Origin: Chamaelirium japonicum
Taxonomy: Eukaryota > Streptophyta > Magnoliopsida > Liliales > Melanthiaceae
Direction: 5' to 3'
Assembly: GCA_947650365.1 (NCBI GenBank)
Contig: OX393551.1
Location: 93,718,697 to 93,782,696 of the forward strand
Length of the DNA: 64,000 nt
Below are positions 11,961 through 24,965 of the stretch, in pieces. Both the position numbers and the translations under genes were made by a program. Below the pieces are notes generated by a model. The model was not told the DNA's origin and did not search any database. It saw only the letters and a program-made list of their open reading frames with translations. Every line of letters starts with the position of its first letter. The first letter of the stretch is position 1.

Positions 11961-13334
11961 ACTTCTTCTCTCTTCCCTCTTCTCTCTTCTCTCTTCTCTC
12001 TTCGACATGTTCGTACTGATAACGTATTATAAGATAATTTAATATTTAACAATTCTCTCTGTGTTTATCTCTCTGTTCTCTTCTCGATTTCTCCCACCTC
12101 ATAACACGTTATTAGCACGAATATGTCGAGCCCAACCGACCAGTCATAAAAAAACAAAGAGAGAAACAAAGATAAAAGAGAGAGAATAAGAGAGAAGCGT
12201 ACGAAGAGATAAACGAAGACAGAATAGAGAGAAGAATATATTAGAGAACGGAGAGATAAACAAAGATAGAATAGAGAAGAAGTCCTGCTCTAGTCCATTC
12301 GCCACGGGTATAAGTATGAAGTAAGAAGGATGGCTGTCCACCGTCGGATCTTTCTCATGGATTAGGGTTTCCCAAAGATTGCTTAGGCCTATGCTATAAA
12401 TAATATATAACCCCTGTAGAGTGGGGCATATTTGACGGCTCTTTCTTTCTCCTATCTCACAATACGTTATCAGCACGAACATGTTGAGCCAAGTCGACCA
12501 ATCAAAAGAAAATAGGAAGAGAAACAAAGACAGAAGTTGAGTTTTAGAATTTATATTCTTTTTTACTTCACACCTAAATCCATGGCGAATGGACTCGAAC
12601 AGGAGTTCTTCTCTCTTCTATCTTTGTTTATCTTTCTGTTCTCTTCTCTCTTGTTCTCTCTCTTCTATCTTCGTTTCTCTCTTTATTTTCTTGTGACTAG
12701 TCGGCTGGGCTCGACATGTTCGTGCTGATAATGTATTATAAGAAGAGAGAAGAAAGAGAAGAAAGAAGTAAGAAGGAATCTAAATTCCAAAACTCCACTT
12801 CTCAGTATTTATATGACCCTTTTATGGTAGCACACGTTTAATGACTCTCTCTTTCTCACATCTCACAACACGTTATTAGCACGAACAAATCAAGCCCAAC
12901 CGATTAGTCATAAGAAAATAGAGAAAGAAAAAAAGATAGAAGTAGAGTTTTGGAATTTAGATTCCTTTTTACTTTACACCTATACTTCACACGGATATAA
13001 GTATGAAGTAAGAAGGAATCTAAATTCCAAAACTCCACAAAAGAGAGAAAAGAAGAAAGAAGAGAGAACAGAGAGAGAAACGAAGACAGAAGATAGAGGA
13101 GAAAAAAGAAGAGAACGGAGAGATAAACGAAGATAGAAGAGAGAAAAACTCCTATTCTATTCCATTGACCACGGGTATAGGTGTAAAGTAAGAAGGAATC
13201 TAAATTCCAAAAGTTCATTTCTGTCTTCGTTTATCTCTCTGTTTTCTTGTGACTAGTCAGCTGGGCTCGACATATTCGTGCTGATAACGTATTGTAAGAT
13301 AGAAGAAAGAGAGAAGAGAATAGAGACATAAATA
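11961..13334. repeat. A/B satellite array
   Basis: A forward TATA module sits near 12,408 (TGCTATAAATAATATATAAC) with the U5-like AATACGTTATCAGCACGAAC at 12,461-12,480. Module B copies are at 12,537 (forward) and, reversed, at 13,000 and 13,200. A 62-bp CTCTTC tract lies at about 11,964-12,002. No gene seen. Confidence 0.8.
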
Positions 13335-13505
13335 TGACGAGCTTAAATTAAATAAAATTTATTAAACACGTTATTAATAATTTAATTTAATAAATAATAT
13401 AAGAGATATTTAAATTTTTTGAATTTATTTAAAAATTTAATTAAGTAGTTATTTAATTATTTTTTTAGTATTAATAATATAAAATAAACTAATTAAATAA
13501 ATATT
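13335..13505. repeat. AT-rich patch
   Basis: About 170 bp of TTAAT/AATAA sequence inserted after a truncated module A' (GACATAAATATGACGAGC). Contains AAACACGTTATTAATAATTT, which may be a decayed module A remnant, and repeated TTATTTAATTA. No recognised ends. Confidence 0.5.
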
Positions 13506-13905
13506 AAGATAGAAGAGAAAAGAAGACCTGCTCCAGTCCATTCGCCATGGGTATAGGTGTGAAGTAAGATGGAATCTAAATTCCAAAATTCCACAGAAGA
13601 AAGAGAAGAAAAGAGAAAAGAACAGAGAGATAAATAAAGAGAGAAGAGAGAAGAAGTTCTACTCCAGTCAATTGGCTACGGGTATAGGTATGAAGTGGGA
13701 AGGAATCTAAATTCCAAAACTCCACAGAAGAGAGAGAAGAAGAGAAAAAAAAACAGAGAGAGAAACAAAAACAGAAGAGAGAGAAGAAGAGAGAAGAGAA
13801 TGTAAAGATAAATAAAAAGAGAAGAGAGAAGAAGTCATGCTCTAGTTCATTAGCCACGGGTATAGGTGTGAAGTAAGAAGGAATCTAAATTCCAAAACTC
13901 TACTT
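13506..13905 (-). repeat. Short-class B monomers in tandem (about 136 bp)
   Basis: Reversed module B plus purine linker only, with no module A. CCACAGAAGAAAGAG at 13,591 and CCACAGAAGAGAGAG at 13,727 are 136 bp apart. The linker joins directly to B through AACTCCACAGAAGAG, which is the hallmark of this class (also near 20,960, 34,508, 36,440 and 37,035). Confidence 0.8.
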
Positions 13906-14527
13906 CGCAATAGTATCATCTCGACGTTATTATGATTAACATAGTAATATTACAATAATTTTTTTAATTAAATTAACTATTTATTTATTTATTAAATATT
14001 TTAAATAATTTAATAATTTAATAATTAAGTTTTTAGTAAAATAATTAATTAAATATAATTATTATAGTATAAATAGTTATTGAATTATCTAAATAAAATA
14101 AATTATTGCAAAGTGGAGTTTTTGAAATTTAGATTCCTTCTTACTTCACATGTATACCCGTAGCTAATGGATTGGAACATGACTTCTTCTTTCTTTATTT
14201 ATCTCTTTGTTCTCTTCTCTTTTCTTTTCTCTTTTCTGTGGAGTTTTGAAATTTAGATTCCTACTTACTTTATACCTATACCCGTGGCAAATGGACTAGG
14301 CAGGACTTCTTATCTCTTCTCTCTCAATATTTATTTTATTAGTTTACTTTATATTGTTAATATTACAAAAATAATTAAATAACTAGATAATTAAATAATT
14401 AAATTAATTAATTATTTTACTAAAACTTAATTATTAAATTATATAATTATTAAAAATGTAATAATTAAATAAATAATTATAGTAATATTACTATGATAAT
14501 CATAATAACATTGAGATGATACTATTG
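13906..14527. repeat. Foldback: two AT modules in opposite orientation around B modules
   Basis: The left arm (13,906-14,108) starts at the MITE-like end ATAGTATCATCTCGACGTTA and continues through TTAAGTTTTTAGTAAAATAA. The right arm (about 14,325-14,527) reads as its reverse complement, through TTATTTTACTAAAACTTAAT and ending AATCATAATAACATTGAGAT then GATACTATTGAGAAG. About 215 bp of forward B modules separate them. The whole is a 620-bp imperfect palindrome. Confidence 0.75.
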
Positions 14528-17500
14528 AGAAGTGGAGTTTTGGAATTTAGATTTCTTTTTACTTCACACCTATATCCGTGACGAATGGAGTAAAGCAAGA
14601 CTTCTACTCTCTTCTCTCTTCGTTTATTTCTTTGTTCTCCTTTCTCTTCTTCTCTCTCTTATATCTTTGTTTCTCTCTACATTTTCTTCTCTCTTCTGTC
14701 TTTGTTTCTTTTTCCCATAGATTGTTTAGGCCCTAAGTTAGCTTACCCTATAAATAATATACAATCTCTTTAGGGTGGGGCCTATTTGATGGTTCTCTCT
14801 TTCTCCTATCTCAAAATACGTTATCAGTATGAACATATCGAGCCTAACTAACCAGTCACAAGAAAATAGAGAGAGAAACGAAGATAAAAGAGAGAAAAAA
14901 AGAGAGAAGTGAACGGAGAGATAAACGAAGAGAGAAGACAGAAGAAGATAGATAAGAACAGAGAGATAAACAAAGAGAGAAGAGAGAAGAAGTCCCACTC
15001 CAGTCCATTGACCATGGGTATAGGTGTGAAGTATGAAGGAATCTAAATTCCAAAACTCTACTTCTTAATATTTATACGACCCCTTTATGGTGGGGCTTAT
15101 TTGATGGCTCTCTCTTTTTCCCATCTCATAACACGTTATCAGCATGAACCTATTAAGCTCAGCCGACCAATCGCAAGAAAACAAAAAGAGAAATAAAGAC
15201 AGAAGTGGAGTTTTAGAATTTAGATTCCTTCTTACTTCACACCTATACCCGTGGTTAATGGACTGGAGTAGGACTTCATCTCTCTTCTCTCTTCGTTTAT
15301 CTCTCCATTCTATTCTCTCTCTTTTTCTCTCTCTTCTGTCTTTATTTCTCTCTCCATTTTTTATGACTGGTCGGTTGGGCTCGATATATTCGTGTTGATA
15401 ATATGTTGTGAGATAGGAGAAAGAGAGTGCCGTCTAACGTGCCCCACCCTAAAGGGGTCATACATTATTTATATGGTAAGTGTTGTGACATGAGAGAATA
15501 AGAGAGCAATCAAACATGCCCCATCCTAAATAGGTCGTATAAATATTGAGAAGTAGAGATTTAGAATTTAGATTCCTTCTTACTTTACACCTGTACCCGT
15601 GGCCAATGGACTAGAGCAGGACTTCTTCTCTCTTCGTTTATCTCTCTGTTCTATTCTCTCTTCTTCTCTCTCTTCTGTCTTTGTTTCTCTCTTTGTTTTT
15701 TTCACAATCATATATTAGTTAAATAATATAGAGCAGGACTTCTTCTCTTTTTTCTCTTTATTTATCTCTCTATTCTCTTCTCTCTTCTCATAACACGATA
15801 TCAATATGAACATGTCGAGCCCAGCAGACCAGTCATAAGGAAACAAAGAAAGAAACGAAGAGAGAAGAGAGAGAAGAAGAGAAAAGAGAATGAAGAGATA
15901 AATGAAGAGAGAAGAGAGAAGAAGTCATACTCTAGTCCAATAGCCATGGGTATAGCTGTGAAGTAAGAAGGACTCTAAATTCTAAAACTCCACTTCGTAA
16001 TAATTATACGATCATTTTAGGGTGGGGCATATTTAACGGCTCTCTCTCTCCCATCTCACAACACGTTATCAGCACGAACTTGTCGATCCCAGCCGGCCAG
16101 TCATAAGAAAACGAAGAGAGAAACAAAGACATAAGAGAGAAGAAGAGAGAAGAGAGCGGAGAGATAAATGAAGATAGAAGGAATAAGAAATCCTACTCCA
16201 GTCGAAAACTCTATAGAAGAAAGAAAAGAAAAGAGAATAGATCAGAGAGATAAATGAAGAGAGAAGAGAGAAGAAGTCCTGCTCTAATCCATTGGCCATG
16301 GGTATAGGTATAAAGTAAGAAGAAATCTACATTCAAAAACTCCACTTCTGTCTTTGTTTCTCTCTCCGTTTTCTTGGGATAGGTCGGTTGGTCTTCATAT
16401 ATTCGTGCTGATAACGTGTTATGAGAAAGGATAAAGAGAGACTCGTTAAACATGCCCCACCATAAAGGGGTCATATAAATATTGAGAAATGAAGTTTTAG
16501 AATTTAGATTCCTACTTACTTCGCACCTATACTCGTGGCCAATAGACTGGAGTAGGGCTTCTTCTCTCTTCTCTCTTTATTTATCTCTTTGTTCTCTTTT
16601 ATATTCTTCTCTCTCTTTTGTCTTTGTTTCTCTCTCCGTTTTTTTTGCGACTGGTCGGCTGGGCTCGACATGTTCATACTGATAACGTGTTGTGAGAAGA
16701 GAGAAGAAGAGAGAATAGAGAAGAAGTCAAAAACTCTACTTCTTAATAATATAATTAAATCTCTATATTCTCTTCTCTCTTCTCCCATGGATTAGGGCTT
16801 TCCATAGATTACTTAGGCCCTAAGTAAGTTTACCCTATAAATAATATACGATCCTTTTAGGGTGGGTCATATTTGATGACTCTCTCTTTCTCTCATCTCA
16901 TAACACGTTATCAGTACGAACATGTCGAGCCCAACCGACCAGTCGCAAGAAAACGGAGACAGAAACAAAGACAGAGGAGAGAGAAGAGAATAGAGATATA
17001 AACAAAGATAGAAAAGAGAAGAAAACCTATTCCAGTCTATTAGCCACGGGTATAGTTATGATGTAAGAAGGAATCTAAATTCTAAAACTCCACTTCTCAA
17101 TAATATAATTAAATCTCATAATTCTCTACTCTTTTTTCCCATGGATTAGGGTTTCCTATAGATTACTTAGGCCCTAAGTAAGCATACCCTATAAATAATA
17201 TACAACCCCTTTAGGGTGGAGCATGTTTGATGTTGCTTACTTTCTTCTATCTCACAATACGTTATCAGCACGAATATGTCGAGCCCAACCGACCAATTAC
17301 AAGAAAATAGAGAGAGAAATAAAGACAAAAAAGAGAAAAAAGATAAGAACGAAGAGATAAACAAAGAGAGAAGAAAGAAGAGAGAAGACAGAAGAAGTCA
17401 TGCTCCAGTCCATTGGTCACAAGTATAGGTGTGAAGTAAGAAGGAATCTAAATTCCAAAACTCCACAAAAGAGAGAGAAGTAGAGAGAAGAGAATAGAGA

Positions 17501-20500
17501 GGTAAATAAAGAAAGAAAAGAGAAGAAGTCCTACTCCAGTCCATTGGCCACGAGTGTAGGTGTAAAGTAAGAAGAAATCTAAATTCCAAAACTCCACTTC
17601 TGTCTTCGTTTCTCTCTCTATTTTTTTACGACTGGTCGGATGGGTTCGGCATGTTCGTGCTGATAACGTGTTGTAAGATGGGAAAAAGAAAAAGTCATCA
17701 AACGTGCCCTACCCTAAAGGGGTCGTATATTATTTATAGGGTAAGCTTACTTAGGGCCTAAGCAATCTATGAGAAATCCAACTCCATGGGAGAAGATAGA
17801 AGAAAATGGAGAAATAAACGAAGATAGAAGAGATAAGAAGTCCTGCTCCAGTCCATTGGTTACAGGTATAGGTATAAATTTAGAAGGAATCTATATTCCA
17901 AAACTCCACTTCTGTCTTTATTTCTCCCTCTGTTTTTTTACGACTGGTCGGCTGGGCTTGACATGTTCATGCTGATAATGTGTTGTGAGATGGGAGAAAG
18001 AGAAAGTCGTCAAACATTTTCAACCCTAAGAGGGTCATATATTATTTAAAAGGTAAGATTACTTAGGGCCTAAGCAATCTATAGGAAACCCTAATCTATA
18101 TGAGAGATAAAGAAGAGAACAAAGAGATTTAATTATATTATTGAGAAATAGAGTTTTGGAATTTAGGTTTCTTCTTACTTCGTACCTATACCCGTGGTAA
18201 ATGGACATAAGCAGGACTTCTTCTCTCTTCGTTTATCTCTCTGTTCTCTTCTCTCTTCATTTATCTCTCTGTACTCTTCTCTCTTTATTTATCTCTCTAT
18301 TCTCTTCTCTCTTCTCACAACATGTTATCAACATGAACATGTCAACCCCAACCGACCAGTCACAAAAAAACAGAGAGAGAAACTAAGACAAAAGAGAGAA
18401 AAAAACAGAGAGAACAGAGAGATAAATAATATGAGAAGAGAAAAGAGAGAAGAAGACCTGCTCTATTGCATTGGCCACTGGTATAGGTGTGATGTAAAAA
18501 GGAATCTAAAATCCAAAACTCCACTTCTCAATATTTATACGATCCCTTTAAGGTAGGGTACATTTGACGGCTCTCTTTTTGACTCATCTTATAACACATT
18601 ATCAGCACGATCATTTCGAGCTAAACCGACCAGTCACAAGAAAACGGAGAGATAAACGAAGACAGAAGAGATAGAAGAAGAGAGAAGAGATCAAAGAGAT
18701 AAACAAAGAGAGAAGAGAGAAGAAGTCCAGCTCTATTCCATTGGCCACGGGTATAGATGTGAAGTCAAAAAAAATCCGACAACATGTTGTAAGATGGGAG
18801 AAATAGAGAGCCGTCAAACGTGCCCCATCCAAAAGGGGTCGTATATTATTTATGGTGTAAGCTTACTTAGGGCCTAAGCAATCTATGGGAAACCCTAATC
18901 TATGGGAGAAAAGAGAAGAGAACGGAGAGATTATAATTATATTATTGAGAAGTGGAGTTTTAGAATTTAGATTCCTTCTTACTTCATGCCTATACCCATG
19001 GCAAATGGATGTGAGCAAGACTTCTTCTCTCTTCGTTTATCTTTCTATTCTCTTCTCTCTTCTTCTCTCTTCTTAAAACACGTTATCAGCATGAACATGT
19101 CGAGCCCAGCCGACCAGTCATAAGAAAAGAAAGATAAAAACAAAGATAGAAGAGAGAGAGAGAAACAAAGACAGAAGAGAGAGAAGAAGAGGGAATAAAT
19201 GAAAAAAGAAGACAGAAGAAGTCCTAGTCCAGTTCATTGACCACGGGTAAAGGTGTGAATTAGGAAGGAATGTAAATTCCAAAACTCCATAGAAGATTAA
19301 AAAGAAGAAAGAAGAGAATAGAGAGATAAATGAAGAGAGAAGAGAGAAGAAGACCTACTCTAGTTTATTATCCACCGTCGGATCTTTCTTTTGGAATAGG
19401 GTTTCTCATTAATTGCTTAAGCCTAAGTAAGCTTACCATATAAATAATATAAAGGGTAGGGCACATATGATGGCTCTCTCTTTATCCCATCTTATAACAC
19501 ATTATCAGCATGAACATATCGAGCCCAGCCATTAAATAATACATTTATCTCTCCCTTCTCTTCTCTCTTCTCTCTTCTCATAACACGTTATCAGCATGTA
19601 TATGTCAAGCCCAGTCGACCAGTCACAATAAAATAGAGAGAGAAATAAAGACAGAAGAGAGAGAAGAAGAGAAAAGAGAACGAAGAGATAAACAAACAGA
19701 GAAGAGAGAAGAAGTCCTGCTCCAGGCTATTGGTCATGGGTATAGCTGTGAAGTAAGAAGGAATCTAAATTCCAAAACTCCACTTCTTAATATTTCTATG
19801 ACCCCTTTAGGGTGGGGCATATTTGACAGCTCTTTCTCTCTCTCCCATCTCACAACACGTTATCAGCACGAACATGTCGATCCCAGCCGACAAGTCACAA
19901 GAAAATATAGAGAGAAACAAAGACAGAATAGAGAAAAGAATAGAGAGATAAACGAAAATAGAAGGGAGAAAAAGTTCTGCTCTAGTCCAAAACTCCATTG
20001 AAGAGAGAAAAGAAAAGAAAAGAAAACAGAGAGATAAATAAAGAGAGAAGAGAGAAGAAGTCCTGCTCCAGTCTATTAGCCACGGGTATAGGTGTGAAGT
20101 AAAAAGAAATCTAAAATCAAAAACTCCACTTATGTCTTTGTTTCTCTTTCTATTTTTTTACGACTGGTTCGTTGGGCTCGATATGTTCATGCTGATAATG
20201 TTTTGTGAGATAGGATAAAGAGAGACCCGTTAAATGTACCCCACCATAAAGGGGTCGTATAAATATTAAGAAGTAGAGGTTTAGAATTTAGATTCCTTCT
20301 TAATTCACACCTATACCCGTGGCCAATGGACTGGAGCAGAGCTTCTTCTCTCTTCATTTATCTCTCCATTTTCTTCTCTCTTCTTCTCTCTCTTCGTCTT
20401 TGTTTCTCTCTCCGTTTTCTTACGACAGGTCAGCTGGGCTTGACATGTTCGTACTGATAATGTGTTGTGAGAAGAGATAAGAAGAAAGAAGAGAACGGAG

Positions 20501-21974
20501 AGATAAACAAAGAGAATAGAGAAGAAGTCCTGCTCCAGTCTATTCGTCACGGGTATAGGTATGATGTAAGAAGGAATCTAAATTCCAAAACTCCACTTCT
20601 CAATAATATAATTAAATCTCCCCGTTCTCTTCTCTTTTCTTTTATGGATTAGGGTTTCCCATAGATTGCTTAGGCCCTAAGTAAGCTTACCCTATAAATA
20701 ATATACGACCCCTTTAGGGTGGGGCATGTTTGATGGCTCGCTCTTTCTCCCATCTCATAATATGTTATCAGCACGAACATATCGAGCCCTGCCGACCAGT
20801 CATAAGAAAACGGAGAGAGAAACAAAGATAGAGGAGAGAAAAGAAGAGAGAAGAGAACAGAGATATAAACAAAGATAGAAGGAAGAATAAGTCCTACTCC
20901 AGTCCATTGGTCACGGGTATAGGTGTGAAGTAAGAAGGAATCTAAATTCCAAAACTCCACAGAAGAGAGAGAAGAAGAGAGAAGAGAATAGAGAGATAAA
21001 TAAAGAGAGAAAATAGAAGAAGTCCTACTCCAGTCCATTGGCCACAGATATTGGTGTGAAGTAAGAAGGAATCTAAATTTCAAAACTTCACTTCTGTCTT
21101 CGTTTCTCTCTCCGTTTTCATACGACTGGTCAGATGGGCTCGATATTTTTGTCCTGATAACATATTGAGATGGGAAAAAGAGAAAGCTATCAAACATGCC
21201 CCACCCTAAAGGGGTCATATATTATTTATAGGGTAAGCTTACTTAGGGCCGAAGCAATCTATGTAAAACCCTAATCTATGGAAGAAGATAGAAGAGAACG
21301 GAGAAATAAACAAAGAGAGAAGAGAGAAGAAGTCCTGCTCTACTCCATTAGCCACGGCTATAGATGTGAAGTTAGAAGGAATCTAAATTCTAAAACTCCA
21401 CTTCTGTCTTTGTTTCTCTCTCCGTTTTCTTGTGACTGGTCGGTTGGGCTCGACATATTCGTGCTGATATTGTGTTGTGTGATAGGAGAAAGAGAGAGCC
21501 ATCAAATGTTCCCCACCCCAAGGGGGTTGTATATTATTTATAAGGTTAGCTTACTTAGGGCCTAAGCAATCTATAGGAAACCCTAATCCATATAAGAGAT
21601 CAAGAAGAGAACGGAGAGATTTAATTGTATTATTGAGAAATAGAATTTTGGAATATATGTTCCTTCTTACTTCATACCTATACCAGTGGTAAATGGACAT
21701 GAACAAGACTTCTCTCTTCGTTTATCTCTCCGTTCTCTTCTCTTTTCTTCTCTCTTCTTACAACACGTTATCAGTATAGACATATCGACCCCAGTCGACC
21801 AATCGCAAAAAAACAGAGAGAGAAACAAACACAGAAGAGAGAGAAGAAAAGAAAAAAGAACAGAGAGAACAAAGAGATAAATGAAGAGAGTAGAGAGAAA
21901 AAGACCTGCTTCAGTGCATTGGACACGGGTATAGGTGTGAAGTAAGAAGGAATCTAAAATCCAAAACTCCACTT
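14528..21974. repeat. Long A/B satellite block, mixed orientation
   Basis: About 7.4 kb with no AT module, made only of A, B and linkers. Forward TATA modules near 14,747, 16,830, 17,188, 19,438 (decayed) and 20,690; reverse near 15,465, 17,735, 18,044, 18,848, 21,223 and 21,538. Well-kept U5/primer-site-like ends ACACGTTATCAGCACGAA occur at 16,061 and about 19,855. Most neighbours alternate strand every one to three monomers. Open frames occur on both strands and in overlapping frames. No gene seen. Confidence 0.85.
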
Positions 21975-22360
21975 CTTATGAGAAGTAGAGTTTTGGAATT
22001 TAGATTCCTTCTTACTTTACACCTATACCCGTAGCCAATGGACTGGAGCAGGACTTCTTCTCTCTTCTCTCTTCGTTTATCTCTCTGTTTTCTTCTCTCT
22101 TCTTTTCTCTCTTCTGTCTTAATTTCACTCTTTATTTTTTTGTGACTGGTCAGCTGGGCTCGATATATTTGTACTGATAACGTGTTGTGAATGGGAAAAA
22201 GTGCGATCCGTCAAACGTGCCCTATCCTTAAGGGGTCGTATATTATTTATAGGGTAAGCTTACTTAGGGCCTAAGTAATCTATGGGAAAGGGGTCGTATA
22301 TTATTTATAGGGTAAGCTTATTTAGGGCCTAACAATCTATGGGAAACCCTAATCTGTGGG

Positions 22361-23343
22361 AGTGGACCGACGGTGGATAGTCATCCTATCGAACGATCTT
22401 ATAACAGTTGTAATATTTTAAATTTCTTTAAAGAAAAATATAAATTATTTTTAAAGTAAAAAATTCGGGTGTACTTCATCTTCCTTCTTTACTTCTTATT
22501 ATTTAATTAATTTAAATAGTTTAATAAATTAAATTATTAAATATTTATATAATTAAATAAATATTTATTTATCCATATAAATAAATTACTAAATTATTTA
22601 AATAATTTATTTTTATTTAAATATTAAAATAAATAAATATTTATTTGATTATTTAAAAAATTATTAAGTTATTTAAAAAATATTTTATTATTCATATATT
22701 CAAATAATTAACTAATTATTTAAATAATAAGTCAATAGTTATTAAATTATTTTTTATTTTATTACTTAATAAAATAATTAATTTTTTTATTAATTTCAAT
22801 TAAAATTTCATAATTTCATAAATTAATTATTTAATGATTTAATTATTTAATTACAAAATAATTTATTTCATTATTATTTATTAAACTATAAAATTATTTA
22901 ATAATTAAATTATTTATTTGTTTTTCTAAATAATCTATTTAAAATATTTCTTCACTAAATAAGTTTTGAAATATTTAAATAGTAGGCTAATTTTTAAATT
23001 ATTGAATGATAAAATAATATTTTAAGAAATACCAATTAAAATAAATAAATTGAATAAGTATATAATTAAACTATTATTTGTTTATTTAATAATTTAAATA
23101 ATTAAAAAGTTAACCTAATTTAAATATTTAATAATTTAATAATAATAATAAATAAATAAATTTAATTAAATAACTATATAATTAAATAAGTAAATTAATT
23201 AATTATTTAATAAAAAAATTAATTATTAAATTATTTAAATTATAAAATTATTTAATAATTAAATAAATTATTAATATAATTAAAAAAAATTTAGTAATAT
23301 TACTATGATAATCATAATAACGTTGACATAATACTATTGAGAA
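22361..23343 (+). repeat. Long AT-rich module, complete
   Basis: The left end follows module A' (AAACCCTAATCTGTGGGAG) and reads GACCGACGGTGGATAG, GAACGATCTTATAACAGTTG, TAATATTTTAAATTTCTTTA and GTACTTCATCTTCCTTCTTT. Some 800 bp of nearly pure A/T follow. The right end is TACTATGATAATCATAATAA then ATACTATTGAGAA, shared with the MITE-like elements. About 980 bp. No coding potential seen. Confidence 0.8.
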
Positions 23344-24055
23344 ATGGAGTTTTGGAATTTAGATTCCTTCTTACTTCACATCTTTACCCGTGGTTGATAG
23401 ATTTGAGCAGGACTTCTTCTCTCTTCATTTATCTCTCCGTTCTCTTCTCTCTTCTTATCTCTCTTCTGTGAAGTTTTGGAATTTAGATTTCTTCTTAGTT
23501 CACACCTATACATATGGCCAATGGACTGGAGTAGAACTTGTTCTCTCTTCTCTCTACGTTTATCTCTTCGTTCCCTTCTCTTGTCTTCTCTCTTTTATGT
23601 CTTCGTTTCCTTCTCTATTTTCTTGTGATTGGTCGGTTGGGCTCGAAATATTCGTACTGATAATATATTACGAGATAGGAGAAAGAGAGAGCCGTCAAAT
23701 ATGCCCCACCCTAAAGGGGTAGTATATTATTTATAAGGTAAGCTTACTTAGGGCCTAAGTAATCTATAGGAAACCCTATCTATAGGAGAAGAGAGAAGAG
23801 AATGGAGAGATTTAATTATATTAGTTGAGAAGTGGAGTTTTGGAATTTTGATTCTATCTTACTTAACAACTATACCCGTGGCGAATGGACTAGAGCAAGA
23901 CTTCTTCTCTCTTATCTCTTCATTTATCTCACCGTTCTCTTCTCTTTCCTTCTCTCTTCTTCTCTCTCTTCTGTCTTTATTTCTCTTTCTATTTTTTTAT
24001 GACTAGTCCATTGGGCTCGACATGTTCGTGCTAATAACATATTGTGAGATGGGAG

Positions 24056-24233
24056 ATTGCTTATTTATTTTATTTATTTCAATTAATATTTCTTTAAATA
24101 TTATAAAGTGTATCATTTCTTTAAATATTTAAATTGTATCATTTCAATATTATTATTTAAATATTTAATTATAAAATATTATATCATTATTAAATAATTT
24201 ATAAAAATTTATAAGTACAAAAAATATTTTATT
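24056..24233 (+). repeat. 180-bp AT module, copy 1
   Basis: Starts GATTGCTTATTTATTTTATT immediately after a truncated module A' (GTGAGATGGGA) and ends TACAAAAAATATTTTATTTC against the CTCTTCTTCTCTC linker. Contains repeated TTAAATATTTAA and TATCATTTC. Three other copies have the same junctions, so it moved as part of a larger unit rather than independently. Confidence 0.75.
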
Positions 24234-24854
24234 TCTCTTCTTCTCTCTTCATTTATCTCTCCGTTCTTTTCTCTCTTCTTCTCTCTCTTCTGTCTTCGTT
24301 TCTTGCACCGTTTTCTTGTGACTGGTCGGCTAGGCTCAATATGTTCGTGCTGATAACGTGTTGTGAGAAGAGAAAAGAAAAGAGAAGACAACAGAAAGAA
24401 CAATAAAGAGAGAAAAGAGAAGTCTTACTCCAGTCCATTTACCACGGGTATAGGAGTGAATTAAGAAGGAATCTAAATTCCAAAACTCCACTTCTCAGTA
24501 ATATAATTAAATATCTCCATTCTCTTCCCTATTCTCTCATGGATTAGGGTTTCCCATAGATTGCTTAGGCCCTAAGTAAACTTACCTTATAAATAAATAT
24601 GATCCCTTTATAGTGGGGCATATTTGATGGCTCTCTCTTTCTCCCATCTCACAATTCATTATCAGTATGAACATGTCGAGCCCAGCCGACCAGTCGTAAG
24701 AAAACGAAGAGAGAAACGAAGACAGAAAAGAGAGAAGAAAAGAGAAGAGAACTGAAAGATAAATAAAGAGAAAAGAGAAAAGAAGTCCTGCTCCCGTCCA
24801 TTCGCCATGGGTATAAGTGTGAAGTAAGAAGGAATCTAAATTCTAAAACTTCAC

Positions 24855-24965
24855 TTCTCAATAGCATCATCTCAAAGTTATTATGATTATCATAGTAAAT
24901 TCAAAAACTCTCTTAATTTTAATTAAATAATTAATTTAATTAAAAAAATTATAGTAATATTATCA
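24855..24965 (+). repeat. MITE-like element truncated at a shared junction
   Basis: Starts TTCTCAATAGCATCATCTCA and ends in ATTATAGTAATATTATCA, where the right inverted end has been replaced by a scrap of module A (ATTATCAATACGAAAAGAGA). The same join is present at 30,260 and about 45,300, so it is a shared derived breakpoint. Confidence 0.7.

Noticed and set aside
20670..21218. 182-codon minus-strand frame as a gene
   Set aside because: Runs through module A, two reversed B modules and a second A piece; the phrases are those of every other copy in the window, so it is chance openness of a longer run of modules.
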